Positions 25,501-33,946 of a DNA stretch of 42,942 bases are shown piece after piece. A program made the position numbers and the translations under genes. How positions within the stretch are numbered: the stretch's first letter is position 1; each line of letters starts with the position of its first letter. The stretch is from Nitrospira defluvii (GTDB lineage: Bacteria; Nitrospirota; Nitrospiria; Nitrospirales; Nitrospiraceae): assembly GCA_011525625.1 (NCBI GenBank), contig WYAX01000028.1, positions 1 to 42,942 of the forward strand. Reading direction: 5' to 3'. Under the pieces are notes generated by a model. The model saw only the letters and a list, made by a program, of their open reading frames with translations. It was not told where the DNA came from and made no database searches.

Positions 25501-25725
25501 CTCGACGCCGTTGATCTGTTCTTCCAGCGGCGTGGACACGGTTTCGGCGATCACCTTGGGATTGGCTCCCGGATAGATGGCACGCACGATCACGGCGGGC
25601 GGGACGACTTCGGGGTATTCGCTGATCGGCAGGATGGGAATGGCGATCAACCCGGCGGCGAAGATCACAATCGACAGCACTGCGGCGAAGATCGGCCGAT
25701 CGATGAAAAACTTGGAAAAGTCCAT
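22528..25725 (-). CDS. RND multidrug efflux transporter (HAE-1, MexF-like)
   Basis: 1065-residue inner-membrane proton-driven exporter of the AcrB/MexF type. The family start MDFSKFFIDRPIFAAVLSIV is present, followed by PISEYPEVVPPAV, the GVENMMYMKS pore segment, and the helix-4 region with the paired Asp residues of proton relay (AIGIVVDDAIVVVENVERNI). A second hydrophobic block near 870-1030 completes the 12-helix plan. The start at 25725 is 12 bases from the adaptor stop. Substrates are unknown; no outer-membrane channel gene follows, so a TolC-like protein from elsewhere must complete the pump. Confidence 0.94.
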   Translation of the reverse strand: MDFSKFFIDRPIFAAVLSIVIFAAGLIAIPILPISEYPEVVPPAVIVRAIYPGANPKVIAETVSTPLEEQINGVENMMYMKSVAGSDGVLQMTITFRPGTDPDAAQVQVQNRVSQALSRLPSEVVSLGVTTQKQSPTFLVMVQLLSPEGKYDALYLRNYANIKIKDELARLPGVGQVQIFGSGDYAMRIWLNPDKIASRGMTASDVVAAVREQNIQVSAGQLGAEPIATDTDFLISINAQGRLRTAQEFGNVVLKIGAGGEVVRLSDVARIELGANDYTLRGQLDNQDAPPIGIFQAPGANALTVRDAVIAKMEELKTRFPPGLTYRSDYDTTVFVRDSIQAVVQTLMEAILLVVLVVILFLQTWRASIIPLIAVPVSVVGTFAALYLFGFSINTLTLFGLVLAIGIVVDDAIVVVENVERNIEEGRTPLQAAHQAMQEVSGPIVAIALVLCAVFVPMAFLSGVTGQFYKQFAVTIAISTVISAINSLTLSPALAAKLLKSHGTPKDALSRVIERLFGWVFRPFNRFFKASSDRYQGTVSRTLKHRGSVFAVYALLLVVTGMLFQAVPRGFIPTQDKLYLMAGVKLPEGASLDRTDAVLRQVVAISKTVDGVAHVVAMTGLNPLQFTNTPNYGIAFLILKPFDERHRSAKEISEEMNHKISAIKEGITFVLMPPPILGLGNGAGYGLFVEDRAGLGFGALQNAVGALQGAVMQTPGMGYPISGYQANVPQLDAEVDRVKTKTQGIALTDLFATMQIYLGSAYVNDFNLFGRTWRVYAQADGDFRGKVEDIANLKTRNDRGEMVPIGSMVKFSQTYGPDPVLRYNGYPAADFMGEADPTKYSSAQAMDTIRDIAGKVLPNGMSIEWTDLSFQEASQGRAALLVFPVAILLAFLVLAALYESWTLPLAVILIVPMCMLCALAGVKLTGGDNNTFVQVGLVVLMGLACKNAILIVEFARELELQGKGIVEAALEACRLRLRPIVMTSVAFIAGTIPLVLSHGAGAEVRSATGVTVFSGMIGVTLFGLFLTPVFYVGLRMLSGRKLIRHERPIEHGILEGASGQVDSPH

Positions 25726-25737
25726 GGCCGGCGCTCC

Positions 25738-26907
25738 CTACTTCCCGGCCATGGCTGGAGGGACGCCCGGTGCCGATGGCTTGTCCATCGGGACCTCGGC
25801 GGGCGTCACCGGCATGCCGGGGTAGAAGACTTTTTGCAGGCCGACCACGACAATCCTGTCATCCGGTGAGAGGCCGGATTGCACCACGCGCAACCCGTCG
25901 ACCATGCCTCCCAGCACGACATCTTTGCGCTGCGCCTTTCCCTCTTTGTCGACCGCATACACATATTTGCGATCCTGGTCGGTGAGAATGGCCTTGTCGT
26001 CGATCAAGAGGGCCTGAGCCTTCCGGCCGCTGACGAATCGCACGCGCGCGAAGAGGCCCGGGGTAAAGATGCGATCGGGGTTCGGCAGCACGGCGCGCGC
26101 GCGCACGGTGCCGAGGGTGGGATTCACCTGGGTGTCGAGAAAATCGACCCTGCCTGTATGTGGATAGCCGGTTTCGTTCGCGAGGCCGACATGAACGGCA
26201 TTATCCTGCGCGCTGCGCTCGTTCTTGCGTTCCTGCTCTCTATAGCGCAAGTAGCTGTTTTCGTCGGCATCAAAATAGACGTACATCGGGTCTTGGGATA
26301 CCACCGTCGTCAGCAGGGTGTCGTCGGCAGTTGCAAGATTGCCGACTGTCACCAAAGCCCGGCTTGCCCGTCCCGAGACCGGGGCGCGGACCTCCGTGAA
26401 AGATAAGTTGAGCTTGGCAGTGGCCACCGCGGCCTCGGCGGCGTGGACGTCCGCCGCGCTTTGCGCCTGCGCGGCACGCCGTAAGTCGAGTTCTTCGTGC
26501 GAGATCGCGTTATCGTCGATCAAGGCCTGGGCGCGCTTGTTGCGAATGGTCTCCAACTGCTGCGCCACGCGGGCTCGGGCCAGCTGCGCCTGGGCGTTTT
26601 CCAGTGCGGCGCGGTAGGGGCGGGGGTCGATCAGGAACATCAAGTCGCCCTGTTTCACATCCTGGCCTTCCTTGTAGGCCACTTTCTGCACATAGCCGCT
26701 GGCCCGTGGGCGTAATTCCACCGTGTCGATGGCGTTGATGCGGCCTGTGTATTCGTCCCATTGCTGGACCGGCTTCGAGATCACCTGGGCGACGCCGACT
26801 TCAGGGGGAGGGGGCGCTTGGCCGCCGCTGCTGGCCTGTTCGTTGTTGCAGCCGGCCGCGGTTAGGAGCGCTGCCAGCAGCCAGGATGTATATCGGATCG
26901 TGCGCAT
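25738..26907 (-). CDS. RND periplasmic adaptor lipoprotein
   Basis: 389 residues of the membrane fusion protein family. The N-terminus has a lipobox (LLAALLTAAGC, Cys about 20), so it is anchored to the inner membrane as a lipoprotein. The biotinyl-like lipoyl domain halves (ELRPRASGYVQKVAYKEGQD and LSFTEVRAPVSGRASRALV) flank an alpha-helical hairpin (about 95-165), followed by the beta-barrel part. I chose the ATG at 26907, since the upstream in-frame extension to 26961 would bury the signal peptide. It links the exporter to an outer-membrane channel. It is divergent from the MarR gene, which probably controls it. Confidence 0.93.
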   Translation of the reverse strand: MRTIRYTSWLLAALLTAAGCNNEQASSGGQAPPPPEVGVAQVISKPVQQWDEYTGRINAIDTVELRPRASGYVQKVAYKEGQDVKQGDLMFLIDPRPYRAALENAQAQLARARVAQQLETIRNKRAQALIDDNAISHEELDLRRAAQAQSAADVHAAEAAVATAKLNLSFTEVRAPVSGRASRALVTVGNLATADDTLLTTVVSQDPMYVYFDADENSYLRYREQERKNERSAQDNAVHVGLANETGYPHTGRVDFLDTQVNPTLGTVRARAVLPNPDRIFTPGLFARVRFVSGRKAQALLIDDKAILTDQDRKYVYAVDKEGKAQRKDVVLGGMVDGLRVVQSGLSPDDRIVVVGLQKVFYPGMPVTPAEVPMDKPSAPGVPPAMAGK

Positions 26908-27092
26908 GGTGTACCTGTTGAAAGAGTGATCGTGAACGAGCAGGTTCGATCGAAACGGCATCGATGCGTTGTCCCTGTTTCCTGTCGTGCAGTATCCGGC
27001 ACGCTGCGAAACATAGTCAATATATGAATGATGTATTTATGAATAATTTAGGATTGAAAGGTGTCGCGTTCTTGAAGTACCGTGTGTGTACG
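26908..27092. promoter_or_regulatory. divergent promoter region, efflux pump and MarR gene
   Basis: A 185-base gap between the divergent genes. Its part near 27018-27055 is markedly AT-rich, with repeated ATGAATGATG / TTATGAATAA words, unlike the GC-rich surroundings. This is where a MarR dimer and both promoters would be expected. No exact operator is claimed. Confidence 0.45.
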
Positions 27093-27584
27093 ATGAAACG
27101 TGTGAAAGTTGCGTCGCGAGTCAAAGCCAAGCAGAGGTCCTCCGTCTCTCCTTGTATCTCGACGTTGCCGAGGCACCGGTTGGTTGAACTCTTATGGAGT
27201 TTCGCCCCGGCCTATCAGCGCTGGTCGGAATCGCTCCTGGTGGAAAAAGGGTTGTCACCCCAGCGGTTGCGCATTCTCGGCTCGATTCATGAGCGCGGCC
27301 CCAGGATCATGAGCGACCTCAAAAAGGAACTCGGTGTCACGGCGACGAATGTGACGGCGTTGGTCGATTCACTGGAAAAAGACGGCCTGGTCGTGCGGAG
27401 ACGACACCCCACGGATCGCCGGGCCACCATGATTGAACTCTCAGGAAAAGTCATGACCGAGCTCTCACCCCGCTGTACGGAATACAAAGAGCAGGTGGCG
27501 GAACTATTTTCAGAACTGAGCGAGCAGGAGTGTAAGGCGTTCGTCAAAACGCTGGAGAAGCTGTGGGGACGATTGCAGGGGTAG
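27093..27584 (+). CDS. MarR-family regulator
   Basis: 163 residues with a winged-helix DNA-binding domain: RLRILGSIHERGPRIMSDLK, KKELGVTATNVTALVDSLEK (recognition helix), DGLVVRRRHPTDRRATMIEL (wing, with the typical D-x-R-x-x motif). The ends are helical and form the dimer interface. The frame is open upstream to 26964, but the basic start MKRVKVASRVKAK at 27093 is the most protein-like; no strong ribosome site is visible, so the start is uncertain. Divergent from the RND pump genes, it is the likely local repressor, released by small phenolic or drug-like ligands. Confidence 0.87.
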   Translation: MKRVKVASRVKAKQRSSVSPCISTLPRHRLVELLWSFAPAYQRWSESLLVEKGLSPQRLRILGSIHERGPRIMSDLKKELGVTATNVTALVDSLEKDGLVVRRRHPTDRRATMIELSGKVMTELSPRCTEYKEQVAELFSELSEQECKAFVKTLEKLWGRLQG

Positions 27585-27949
27585 AAGAGTTGCAGGCATC
27601 TATAGGCGTAAGGGTGTGCGATGCCGCAGGAGCTTTCAGGAAGGTTCGCGGTAACTTCGGCGAGGCCACTTCGATTGAGCTTTGCGATACGGGCGTGACG
27701 GAGGTTTGCGTATCACGAGGCGCTTGAACAGAACTGCTAATGCAGCCAGCGACAGAGTTGCGAATAGACGAGCAAGCATGTTTCACGATAACGCCCTACG
27801 ATGAGACTGTCAAACACGTGCTGGGTCGAAGCTAGGACGAATTCTTTGGTGAATCCCGCACACTTCGAGAAGTGTGTGTCTCCCAGATCCGGACGGCATC
27901 CGGAACTCCCGCCCAAACCGGTAACGAGATCATCATCAAGGAAGATCCA
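27585..27949. other. 365-base gap with a hairpin, no gene
   Basis: No ORF with a ribosome site or recognisable product. A sharp dyad, CACACTTC-GA-GAAGTGTG at 27859-27876, is the clearest structure and could be the transcription end of the minus-strand gene that stops at 27950, although no T-run follows it. Confidence 0.45.
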
Positions 27950-28243
27950 CTACCATTGCTCCTTTCGACCGTGCGTCGAAGGGAGGATGCTCACTCCGTG
28001 GGCATTCACATACACCGTCTTCCCCATCTGCTCTGTGATGGCGGGAAGAATTGTGTCTTCCAACAAGCCTTGCAGCGTAGCGAGCGTGGTGTCGTCAAAA
28101 TAATTCCTGGAAAATTCTAGTTCTGTTTGAAACCGGCCGTCGCTAAACAGAAAACGTTTGGGGACGACGTTCAGCCTGATGTCTTGATAGCCGGCTGACA
28201 CCAGTGCCTGAATAATGGCCTCGTTCTTCGTCAGATCTGCCAT
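27950..28243 (-). CDS. hypothetical protein (97 aa)
   Basis: Small soluble protein starting MADLTKNEAIIQALVSAGYQ; the ATG at 28243 follows a GAGAGGAG site, better than the longer in-frame start at 28315. Sequence features: RFLFSDGRFQTELEFSRNYF in the middle and LEDTILPAITEQMGKTVYVN near the end. No Cys, signal or membrane segment. It is separated by about 110 bases from the hemerythrin gene on the same strand. Family not recognised. Confidence 0.65.
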   Translation of the reverse strand: MADLTKNEAIIQALVSAGYQDIRLNVVPKRFLFSDGRFQTELEFSRNYFDDTTLATLQGLLEDTILPAITEQMGKTVYVNAHGVSILPSTHGRKEQW

Positions 28244-28354
28244 CGGGCCGCTCCTCTCTCCGTCTATCTGGCTATCAATACGGGGTGACTTGCCGATGCT
28301 TCGGTCGTCGAGCATGTGAGCGCGGGCTTGGACTGCAGCGCGGGAGGTTTTCGC

Positions 28355-28837
28355 TCACAGGTGATAAATGGAATGAACGGATGCTCCACTGGTAGGCCGG
28401 GACTCGGTCATCTGTACAGCGACCATGGTGCGAGCCGCAGTCTTCAGCTTATCGAATTCCGCGAAGAGCGTCTCTTCCTCTCGACGGATGCGTGTTTGTA
28501 ACAGAAAAAGGATGTTCCCAATGTCCTGTGTCGTGTGATGGTGCGTAGCACCGATGTGGTACTGCTCAAAAAAGCTCATCACCTCTTTCGAAACGCCTAC
28601 CATGTCTTTCCCGAGGAATTGCAATGTGTGCTTCAGCTCCACATTCTTTTCGGCCGCTTCGAACAAGACGGGATACAAGAGCGTGTCTTCCAATTTGAGG
28701 TGGGCCAAGAGGTGTATTTTCGCCGCCCTCAGTTTCCTTTGCGCTTCCAGTTTTTCAATGCCAATCCACTGCGCGGCTTCCACCAAGTTGGAGATGAACA
28801 CATGTTGCAATTTCAGTGTCGCGGTTAAATTTGTCAT
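28355..28837 (-). CDS. hemerythrin-like (HHE) cation-binding protein
   Basis: 160 residues, all-helical. Candidate iron ligands are spaced as in the HHE/hemerythrin family: LKLQHVFI (His about 12), HLLAHLKLEDTLLYPVL (His and Glu, about 47-55), a His cluster in QYHIGATHHHTT, and RREEETLFAEFD (Glu about 120). Such proteins bind a di-iron centre and act in oxygen or nitric-oxide sensing, iron storage or repair of iron-sulfur clusters; the exact role is unknown. The start ATG overlaps the TGA of the small upstream gene, so the two are translated together. Confidence 0.82.
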   Translation of the reverse strand: MTNLTATLKLQHVFISNLVEAAQWIGIEKLEAQRKLRAAKIHLLAHLKLEDTLLYPVLFEAAEKNVELKHTLQFLGKDMVGVSKEVMSFFEQYHIGATHHHTTQDIGNILFLLQTRIRREEETLFAEFDKLKTAARTMVAVQMTESRPTSGASVHSIYHL

Positions 28838-29046
28838 GAGACTCCTTGCTCCATCGTTTTGTCTATGACTTGGCTGACCGAGGGGCCAACTAGAATCAGT
28901 AACAGATTGCCGCGATCGTCCTCGTATCTTGTAACCGTAGCAGTGATTCTAGAAATGTCTGTAGGTATGAGTCGGATAAGGACCTGGGGAAATCCATGGG
29001 GGCGTGATTTTTCTTTGTCAGGTTTATTCCTACGCTCTATGTTCAT
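28834..29046 (-). CDS. small hypothetical protein coupled to hemerythrin
   Basis: 70 residues: a basic N-terminus (ERRNKPDKEKSRPHGFPQ) followed by alternating hydrophobic strands (VLIRLIPTDISRITATVTRY, LLLILVGPSV). Its TGA overlaps the ATG of the hemerythrin-like gene by four bases (ATGA on the minus strand), the strongest evidence that it is real. The ATG at 29046 has only a modest AGGT site upstream. No family is recognised. Confidence 0.55.
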   Translation of the reverse strand: MNIERRNKPDKEKSRPHGFPQVLIRLIPTDISRITATVTRYEDDRGNLLLILVGPSVSQVIDKTMEQGVS

Positions 29047-29184
29047 AGGTGGGACCTGGGGAGATTGATGAGGATTGCTTGAAGCAACCGTGAGCCGACG
29101 ATGATGTTGGAAGAATAGAGGGACAGAGGCTTCTGAGGCCCGGGAACCGTGCGGGAGACGGCAGTGTCATGAGCCTCGAGCCGC

Positions 29185-29242
29185 GGTAGGGTAATAGGCA
29201 AACCTACGGCCCGCTGATTAGGAGTTCCGTCGAAACCCTACC
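29185..29242. other. structured non-coding stretch
   Basis: In the 264-base gap between two minus-strand genes, GGTAGGGT (29185-29192) pairs with ACCCTACC (29235-29242), enclosing a small hairpin TAGG-CAAA-CCTA. On the minus strand it contains CTCCTAATCAGCGGGCCGTA followed by GGTTTG, which recalls the 3' half of a tRNA, but the anticodon stem and T-loop do not fold properly. It could be a terminator, a small RNA or a decayed tRNA fragment left by integration. Nothing else is supported in this gap. Confidence 0.3.
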
Positions 29243-29310
29243 CGAGTACAGTCAACAAGAGTAATCCGCAACAAAAGGCGAGGATTCGTGATGTCACAGT
29301 TCATCATGAA

Positions 29311-30300
29311 TCATGGTGTATCAGGGTGTTTTGTCACCAACTTGGCACCAGACGCTTCAGTTAGTCCAGACCACGTAGAACCGTCATGGGCGGACACCAT
29401 ACTTTCAATGAGGGTTCCGGCGTCCAAGGAAAATTCAGAGCAATCAAAAACGACGCCCATGCCGCGTAGATCGGGGCGTCTAGTGTCGCCACGCAGGAGA
29501 TCCAAGGCTTCCCAATTTATGTGAGTGCGATCTTGTTCCATTATTTGCTTTATCTGGTGTCCGGCTTTTTCCATGAATCGGTCATTCTGATCGCGTGCAT
29601 CTAGAGCAAAATCCACTGTGAATGATGTTGGCGACAACTGACGAATAAAAGGTGACAAATGGTACAGGTCGCTTCCCATTTCCACTGCAACTCGTCCCAG
29701 CTCCAATTCACCCAACGATTCAGGGGCGAGGGCTTTTACTTTCTAGTAAGCCTGCGTTCGGAGGGTGGTTCCATATACCACTCCGCGCCCCTCCGCTATA
29801 TATTCCCAAAGTGGTTCCGCTTGTGGATAGGCCTCGCCTCGCCAGTAGCTATGCATCCAATCCAGGCAGTTTCGATCCAGTGGAACATTGTCAGGAAGCA
29901 GGTTTGCATCAATCCAATTAGTATCGACCTTGGTTAACCGATTGTATGTGAATCCTACTTCAACGAGGTAGTCCGCGTGAAAATGATTCCTTTCTGTTCC
30001 ACGCCATCGTTCCCCTCGTTTCGCAGACTGCTCATCCCCCCACAAATAAATGCCATGCAGGCGAGACACGTGGTCCTGATAAAACTTCCTTCTAATTTGC
30101 TCAAGTTCGATTTCTTTTTGAAAACGAAGCGTGCGCTTAGTTCTCAAGAGATTGTAGGGCCAGTAGCTAATCGGTCGGAAGCTTTGCGTGCCGTAATTCG
30201 CTGGGGTGATCAGCATGCCGCGATAGGCGGCCCATGCTGCGGGGAATACGTCGATGTTTAAGTACAGAAAAAATGTCTGCGATGGGTACGTTGATGTCAT
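29311..30300 (-). pseudogene. unknown gene interrupted by one TAG codon
   Basis: Reading the minus strand from the ATG at 30300, an open frame of 185 codons meets TAG at 29745-29743, and the very same frame then continues for another 144 codons to a stop at 29311. No frameshift is involved. The first part reads MTSTYPSQTFFLYLNIDVFP, with many aromatic residues (RPISYWPYN, NCLDWMHSYWRGEAYPQ); the second has LGELELGRVAVEMGSDLYHL and HQIKQIMEQDRTHINWEALD. The natural product would be about 330 residues. This stretch is less GC-rich than its surroundings, which suggests recent arrival. Family not recognised. A restart at TTG 29715, giving two separate proteins, is possible. Confidence 0.6.
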
Positions 30301-30377
30301 GCGGTCACAATCAGCAAGGGCTGCTTTCCTCTATCCATCAATTCTAACTAGCACCCGCTAATTAAGGTCAGAGGTAC

Positions 30378-30771
30378 CTACGAATTCCCTTCCTCCCTCT
30401 TCTCTGCCACATCGAATTGCAGCCCGCTCGACCCTTCCCCTCTGTCTGGTCCTTTGCGTCGACCGATCCACAGGTGCGTCGAGCCGTCGATCCAGCGCGC
30501 GTATTGATAGGTCCTGGGGAGGCGCGCGCCTTCGCGAGACATTTCCTCCTCGAACAGCAGGAGTTCTCGGTCGGGTTCGAGGAGTCGTCCTTTGGGACAT
30601 TGCGCCCCCTGAATGCCGTCCTCGCCGAATGCCGGGAGTGCGCCACGCTTGAGCCGCAAGGCATTGCCGTCCTTGACCGGGAGCAACGGAATCCGATAGT
30701 CGGGCACCGTCGTGCCGAGCCGATTCTGGCTCGCTGCGCCTCTTGCCCCATCGCGTCGGTTCGCCAACCCC
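30378..30771 (-). pseudogene. truncated 3' fragment of the 572-aa gene
   Basis: The minus-strand frame here encodes [55 protein letters not shown] and GLQFD, near-identical to the last ~105 residues of the protein encoded at 32226-33944, but ending in VAEKREEGNS instead of TIIEGVHS. Upstream the similarity stops abruptly, just after the catalase stop codon, and no start with a ribosome site is visible. It is the left-over tail of a second or displaced copy. The matching DNA block is listed separately. Confidence 0.75.
30411..30722 (-). repeat. 312-bp direct repeat, copy 1 (left of catalase)
   Basis: Aligns without gaps of note to 32253-32564 at roughly nine bases in ten, same orientation. 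Together the two copies bracket the catalase gene. Confidence 0.85.
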
Positions 30772-32229
30772 TTAGCCCTTGATGTCGCCCATAGGGATGC
30801 CCAGCGCATTCGCGAGACCGGCGCCATAGGCTTGGTCGGCCTTGAGGCAATTGCGGATGTGTCGGATCTGGACGTCACGGGAAGCGTTGGCGATCGAGGC
30901 CGCGGTGTTGGCGAACAGGGCTTGCTGCTGCGCCGGCGTCATGAGGCGAAAAAGCGCGCCCGGTTGCGAGTAATAGTCGGTATCCTCGCGATGGTTCCAG
31001 TGGTCGGCCGCCCCCTCCACAGATAGGGGCGGCTCGCGAAAGTCCGGCTGCTCCTGCCATTCTCCCAGGCTATTCGGTTCGTAGCCTTTCGTGCTGTCGA
31101 AGTTGCCGTCCACTCGCATCGAGCCGTCGCGGTGGTAGTGGTGTGCAGGGCAGCGTGGAGCGTTGACAGGAATCTGATAGTGGTTGACGCCGAGACGATA
31201 GCGCTGTGCGTCTCCATAGGAGAACAGCCGGGCCTGCAACATCTTGTCCGGCGAGAAGCCGATGCCGGGGACGACGCTCGCGGGATTGAAGGCCGACTGC
31301 TCGACTTCGGCGAAGAAGTTTTCCGGATTGCGGTTCAACTCCATGACTCCCACCTCGATCAGGGGGTAGTCCTTATGCGGCCAGACCTTGGTGAGATCGA
31401 AAGGATGGTAGGGCACCTTCGACGCGTCTTTCTCCGGCATGATCTGCACTTTAAGCGTCCACTTCGGAAAGTGTTTGTGCTCGATAGCCTCGTAGAGATC
31501 ACGTTGATGACTCTCGCGATCCTTTCCGACGATCGCTTCCGCCTCCGCATCGGTCAGGTTGCGAATGCCCTGCTGGCACTTGAAGTGAAACTTGACCCAG
31601 TAGCGCTCGTTCTTGGCGCTGATGAAGCTGAACGTATGGGAACCGAAGCCGTGCATCGTGCGATAACTAGCCGGGATTCCTCGGTCGGACATGACAATGG
31701 TGACTTGATGGAGCGCCTCGGGCAGCGAGGTCCAGAAGTCCCAATTGTTCTGTGCGCTCCGCATGTTGGTGCGAGGGTCGCGTTTGACGGCGTGGTTGAG
31801 GTCGGGAAACTTCAGCGGGTCCCGCAGAAAGAATACGGGCGTGTTGTTGCCGACCATGTCCCAATTGCCTTCCTCGGTGTAGAACTTCACGGCGAAGCCG
31901 CGGATGTCACGCTCGGCGTCCGCTGCGCCGCGTTCGCCCGCGACCGTGGTGAATCGGGCGAAAAGGTCGGTCTTCTTGCCGATCTGAGAAAAGATCTTGG
32001 CCCTGGTGTATTTCGTGATGTCGTGAGTCACCGTGAAGGTGCCGTACGCGCCGCTGCCTTTGGCGTGCATGCGCCGTTCCGGAATGACCTCGCGGTCGAA
32101 GTGCGCAAGCTTCTCGAGCAGCCACACGTCCTGTAGAAGGACGGGGCCGCGCGGCCCGGCGGTCATGCTGTTCTGGTTGTCCGAGACCGGACAACCGAAT
32201 GCGGTGGTCAGCTTCTTTTTATCGGTCAT
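30772..32229 (-). CDS. katA: monofunctional heme catalase
   Basis: 485-residue small-subunit catalase that splits hydrogen peroxide to water and oxygen in the cytoplasm. Landmarks: [20 protein letters not shown] at the start, catalytic His in [35 protein letters not shown] with the active-site Asn, and the heme-ligating Tyr in [20 protein letters not shown]. The start ATG at 32229 has AGAAGGAG just upstream, inside the end of the 572-aa gene, whose TGA it overlaps. The long upstream open frame to 32538 is that gene's other reading frame, not catalase. It is bracketed by 312-bp direct repeats, which suggests insertion or duplication at this spot. The protein itself looks complete. Confidence 0.95.
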   Translation of the reverse strand: MTDKKKLTTAFGCPVSDNQNSMTAGPRGPVLLQDVWLLEKLAHFDREVIPERRMHAKGSGAYGTFTVTHDITKYTRAKIFSQIGKKTDLFARFTTVAGERGAADAERDIRGFAVKFYTEEGNWDMVGNNTPVFFLRDPLKFPDLNHAVKRDPRTNMRSAQNNWDFWTSLPEALHQVTIVMSDRGIPASYRTMHGFGSHTFSFISAKNERYWVKFHFKCQQGIRNLTDAEAEAIVGKDRESHQRDLYEAIEHKHFPKWTLKVQIMPEKDASKVPYHPFDLTKVWPHKDYPLIEVGVMELNRNPENFFAEVEQSAFNPASVVPGIGFSPDKMLQARLFSYGDAQRYRLGVNHYQIPVNAPRCPAHHYHRDGSMRVDGNFDSTKGYEPNSLGEWQEQPDFREPPLSVEGAADHWNHREDTDYYSQPGALFRLMTPAQQQALFANTAASIANASRDVQIRHIRNCLKADQAYGAGLANALGIPMGDIKG

Positions 32230-33944
32230 GAGTGAACTCCTTCTATGATGGTATCGAATTGCAGCCCGCTCGACCCTTCCCCTCTGTCTGGTGCCTTGCG
32301 TCGACCGATCCAGAGGTGCGTGGAGCCGTCGATCCAGCGCGCGTATTGATAGGTCCTGGTGACGCGCGCCCCTTCGCGGGGAACTTCCTCCTCGAACAGC
32401 AAGAGTTCTCGGTCGGGTTCGAGGAGTCGTCCCTTTGGACGTTGCACCCCCTGAATGCCGCCCTCGCCGAATGCCGGGAGTGCGCCACGCTTGAGCCGCA
32501 AGGCATTGCCGTCCTTGACCGGGAGCAACGGAATCCAATAGTCGGGCACCGACGTCCCGAGGCGGTAGACCAATGGATCGCCTTCACTGCCGGCGGGTGG
32601 TGGCGGAGGTTGCGCCGCCAACGTCTCTTGATAGGCTTCATGCCGATCCAACGGTCGGCCGGCGACGCTTTCAACAATGCGCTCGACGGCCCAGGCCACG
32701 TTGGCCATTTCATCCCTCAGCAACGAGAGGTCTTCCACCGGCCGGCTTTCCAACATCGGTCCCAACACCGGCGGCAGGAAGAACAATTTCTGGGTATCGT
32801 TCGTCAGATTGAACATGCGCCATGGCGACGTGGGGCCATCCACGTCGGTCGTGTGGGAAATGAGGAGCCGTTCGCCGAACGTGTTGGTCACGACGAGGGC
32901 ACGGATCTGTGAGACGGTGCCGACGGGAAGTTCGAGCGGCAGCAGGAACCAATCGTTGCTGTATTCCAATGCGAACTTCACGAGCAGCAGGCGGGCCAGG
33001 TCCTGCGGCGCGGCCTGGATGCTCGCAAAATTCACCGCGCCGTCCTCGAATTCCCACAAGCGCGCGGAGGGCATGCCGCGAAACGAAACCGGCGCGGGGA
33101 GAAAGGCCTCTGTCAGCGATGTGCGGCTTTCGGTAGCGCCCAGACTGTTTCCTGAACTGGTCGTGAACGAGAACCAGTCCAATCGTCCATCCAGATATTC
33201 CGGCGCCGTCAGCACGACTTCGCTCGACGTCGTCTGGGCGGAGACACTGAGGGCGTACTCCATCCGTTCAGGAATCCAGGCGGAAGGGGCGGCGCCCTGT
33301 TGGAACAGCCCGTCCAGCCAAGTCAGCCAGGCGGTCACGATGCCGATGACCGTTGCTTGTACTCCTGCAGCAGTCTGATCGAACGGCGCGTCGCGAAACA
33401 GGTCATTCATCGTGTTGCCGGACTGCAAGACGCGAAGTCGTGCCGCGAACCGCAGCCCATCGATAGTGCGGCCCGCCAGCACGCGGATGAACGACAGGCT
33501 TTGGGTGTCGATCTGCTTGGCTTGCTCAGCAGTTGGAGCTGCCAGGACGTAGTTGCTCGCGAGCCACTGGGCGCGGGTGGGGCCGAGCCGCGCCGTCTCC
33601 AGCAGCCGCATCAGATGCTGCCCTGATTCGGCCGCCAGCCGCCAGTTGGGGCGCGAGTCGTCCGTCACTGGTTCCGCTTCAACCAGGGTTTCCAACGCCA
33701 GGCCGGCGGCAGCGTACGGTCTTGCCGGATGCGGGCCGGAACGTGGGCCCGGTTGATAACGAGTGACGGCGGCCGTGTCCACGATCACCTGCGCGGCGGC
33801 AGGCGATCCGGCATCCGCCCCGTTGAACTCCCCGAACTGCCATTGGCGCCCCAGCATCCAGAGCGGATCGTGGATGCGCGCTTGCAGCCCGTCTTGCAAG
33901 TCGGGGTTGTGGGTGCTGAGGTCGAGTCTGATTCGGGAGGGCAT
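32226..33944 (-). CDS. large unknown protein of giant-protein operon (572 aa)
   Basis: Soluble, no signal peptide or membrane helix. Near the N-terminus is [19 protein letters not shown] followed by GADAGSP (about residues 22-48), which looks like a family signature. Later stretches: [40 protein letters not shown], a Pro-run linker and [20 protein letters not shown]. The ATG at 33944 follows GGAG and lies two bases beyond the stop of the 1772-aa gene. The last residues (TIIEGVHS) differ from those of the duplicated fragment (VAEKREEGNS) and seem to come from the catalase leader. I cannot assign a function; similar unnamed proteins probably exist in other phyla. Confidence 0.88.
   Translation of the reverse strand: MPSRIRLDLSTHNPDLQDGLQARIHDPLWMLGRQWQFGEFNGADAGSPAAAQVIVDTAAVTRYQPGPRSGPHPARPYAAAGLALETLVEAEPVTDDSRPNWRLAAESGQHLMRLLETARLGPTRAQWLASNYVLAAPTAEQAKQIDTQSLSFIRVLAGRTIDGLRFAARLRVLQSGNTMNDLFRDAPFDQTAAGVQATVIGIVTAWLTWLDGLFQQGAAPSAWIPERMEYALSVSAQTTSSEVVLTAPEYLDGRLDWFSFTTSSGNSLGATESRTSLTEAFLPAPVSFRGMPSARLWEFEDGAVNFASIQAAPQDLARLLLVKFALEYSNDWFLLPLELPVGTVSQIRALVVTNTFGERLLISHTTDVDGPTSPWRMFNLTNDTQKLFFLPPVLGPMLESRPVEDLSLLRDEMANVAWAVERIVESVAGRPLDRHEAYQETLAAQPPPPPAGSEGDPLVYRLGTSVPDYWIPLLPVKDGNALRLKRGALPAFGEGGIQGVQRPKGRLLEPDRELLLFEEEVPREGARVTRTYQYARWIDGSTHLWIGRRKAPDRGEGSSGLQFDTIIEGVHS
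32253..32564 (-). repeat. 312-bp direct repeat, copy 2 (right of catalase)
   Basis: 3' end of the 572-aa gene, matching 30411-30722 in the same orientation. The matching block starts 24 bases from the catalase start codon. Confidence 0.85.
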
Positions 33945-33946
33945 GG

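Noticed and set aside
27544..27786. 80-codon minus-strand ORF after the MarR gene
   Set aside because: Ser/Thr/Pro-rich with no ribosome site and partly overlapping the MarR gene; looks like chance coding.
30772..32538. Long N-terminal extension of catalase
   Set aside because: The extra ~100 codons are an alternative frame of the 572-aa gene; the standard catalase start with its own AGAAGGAG site is at 32229.
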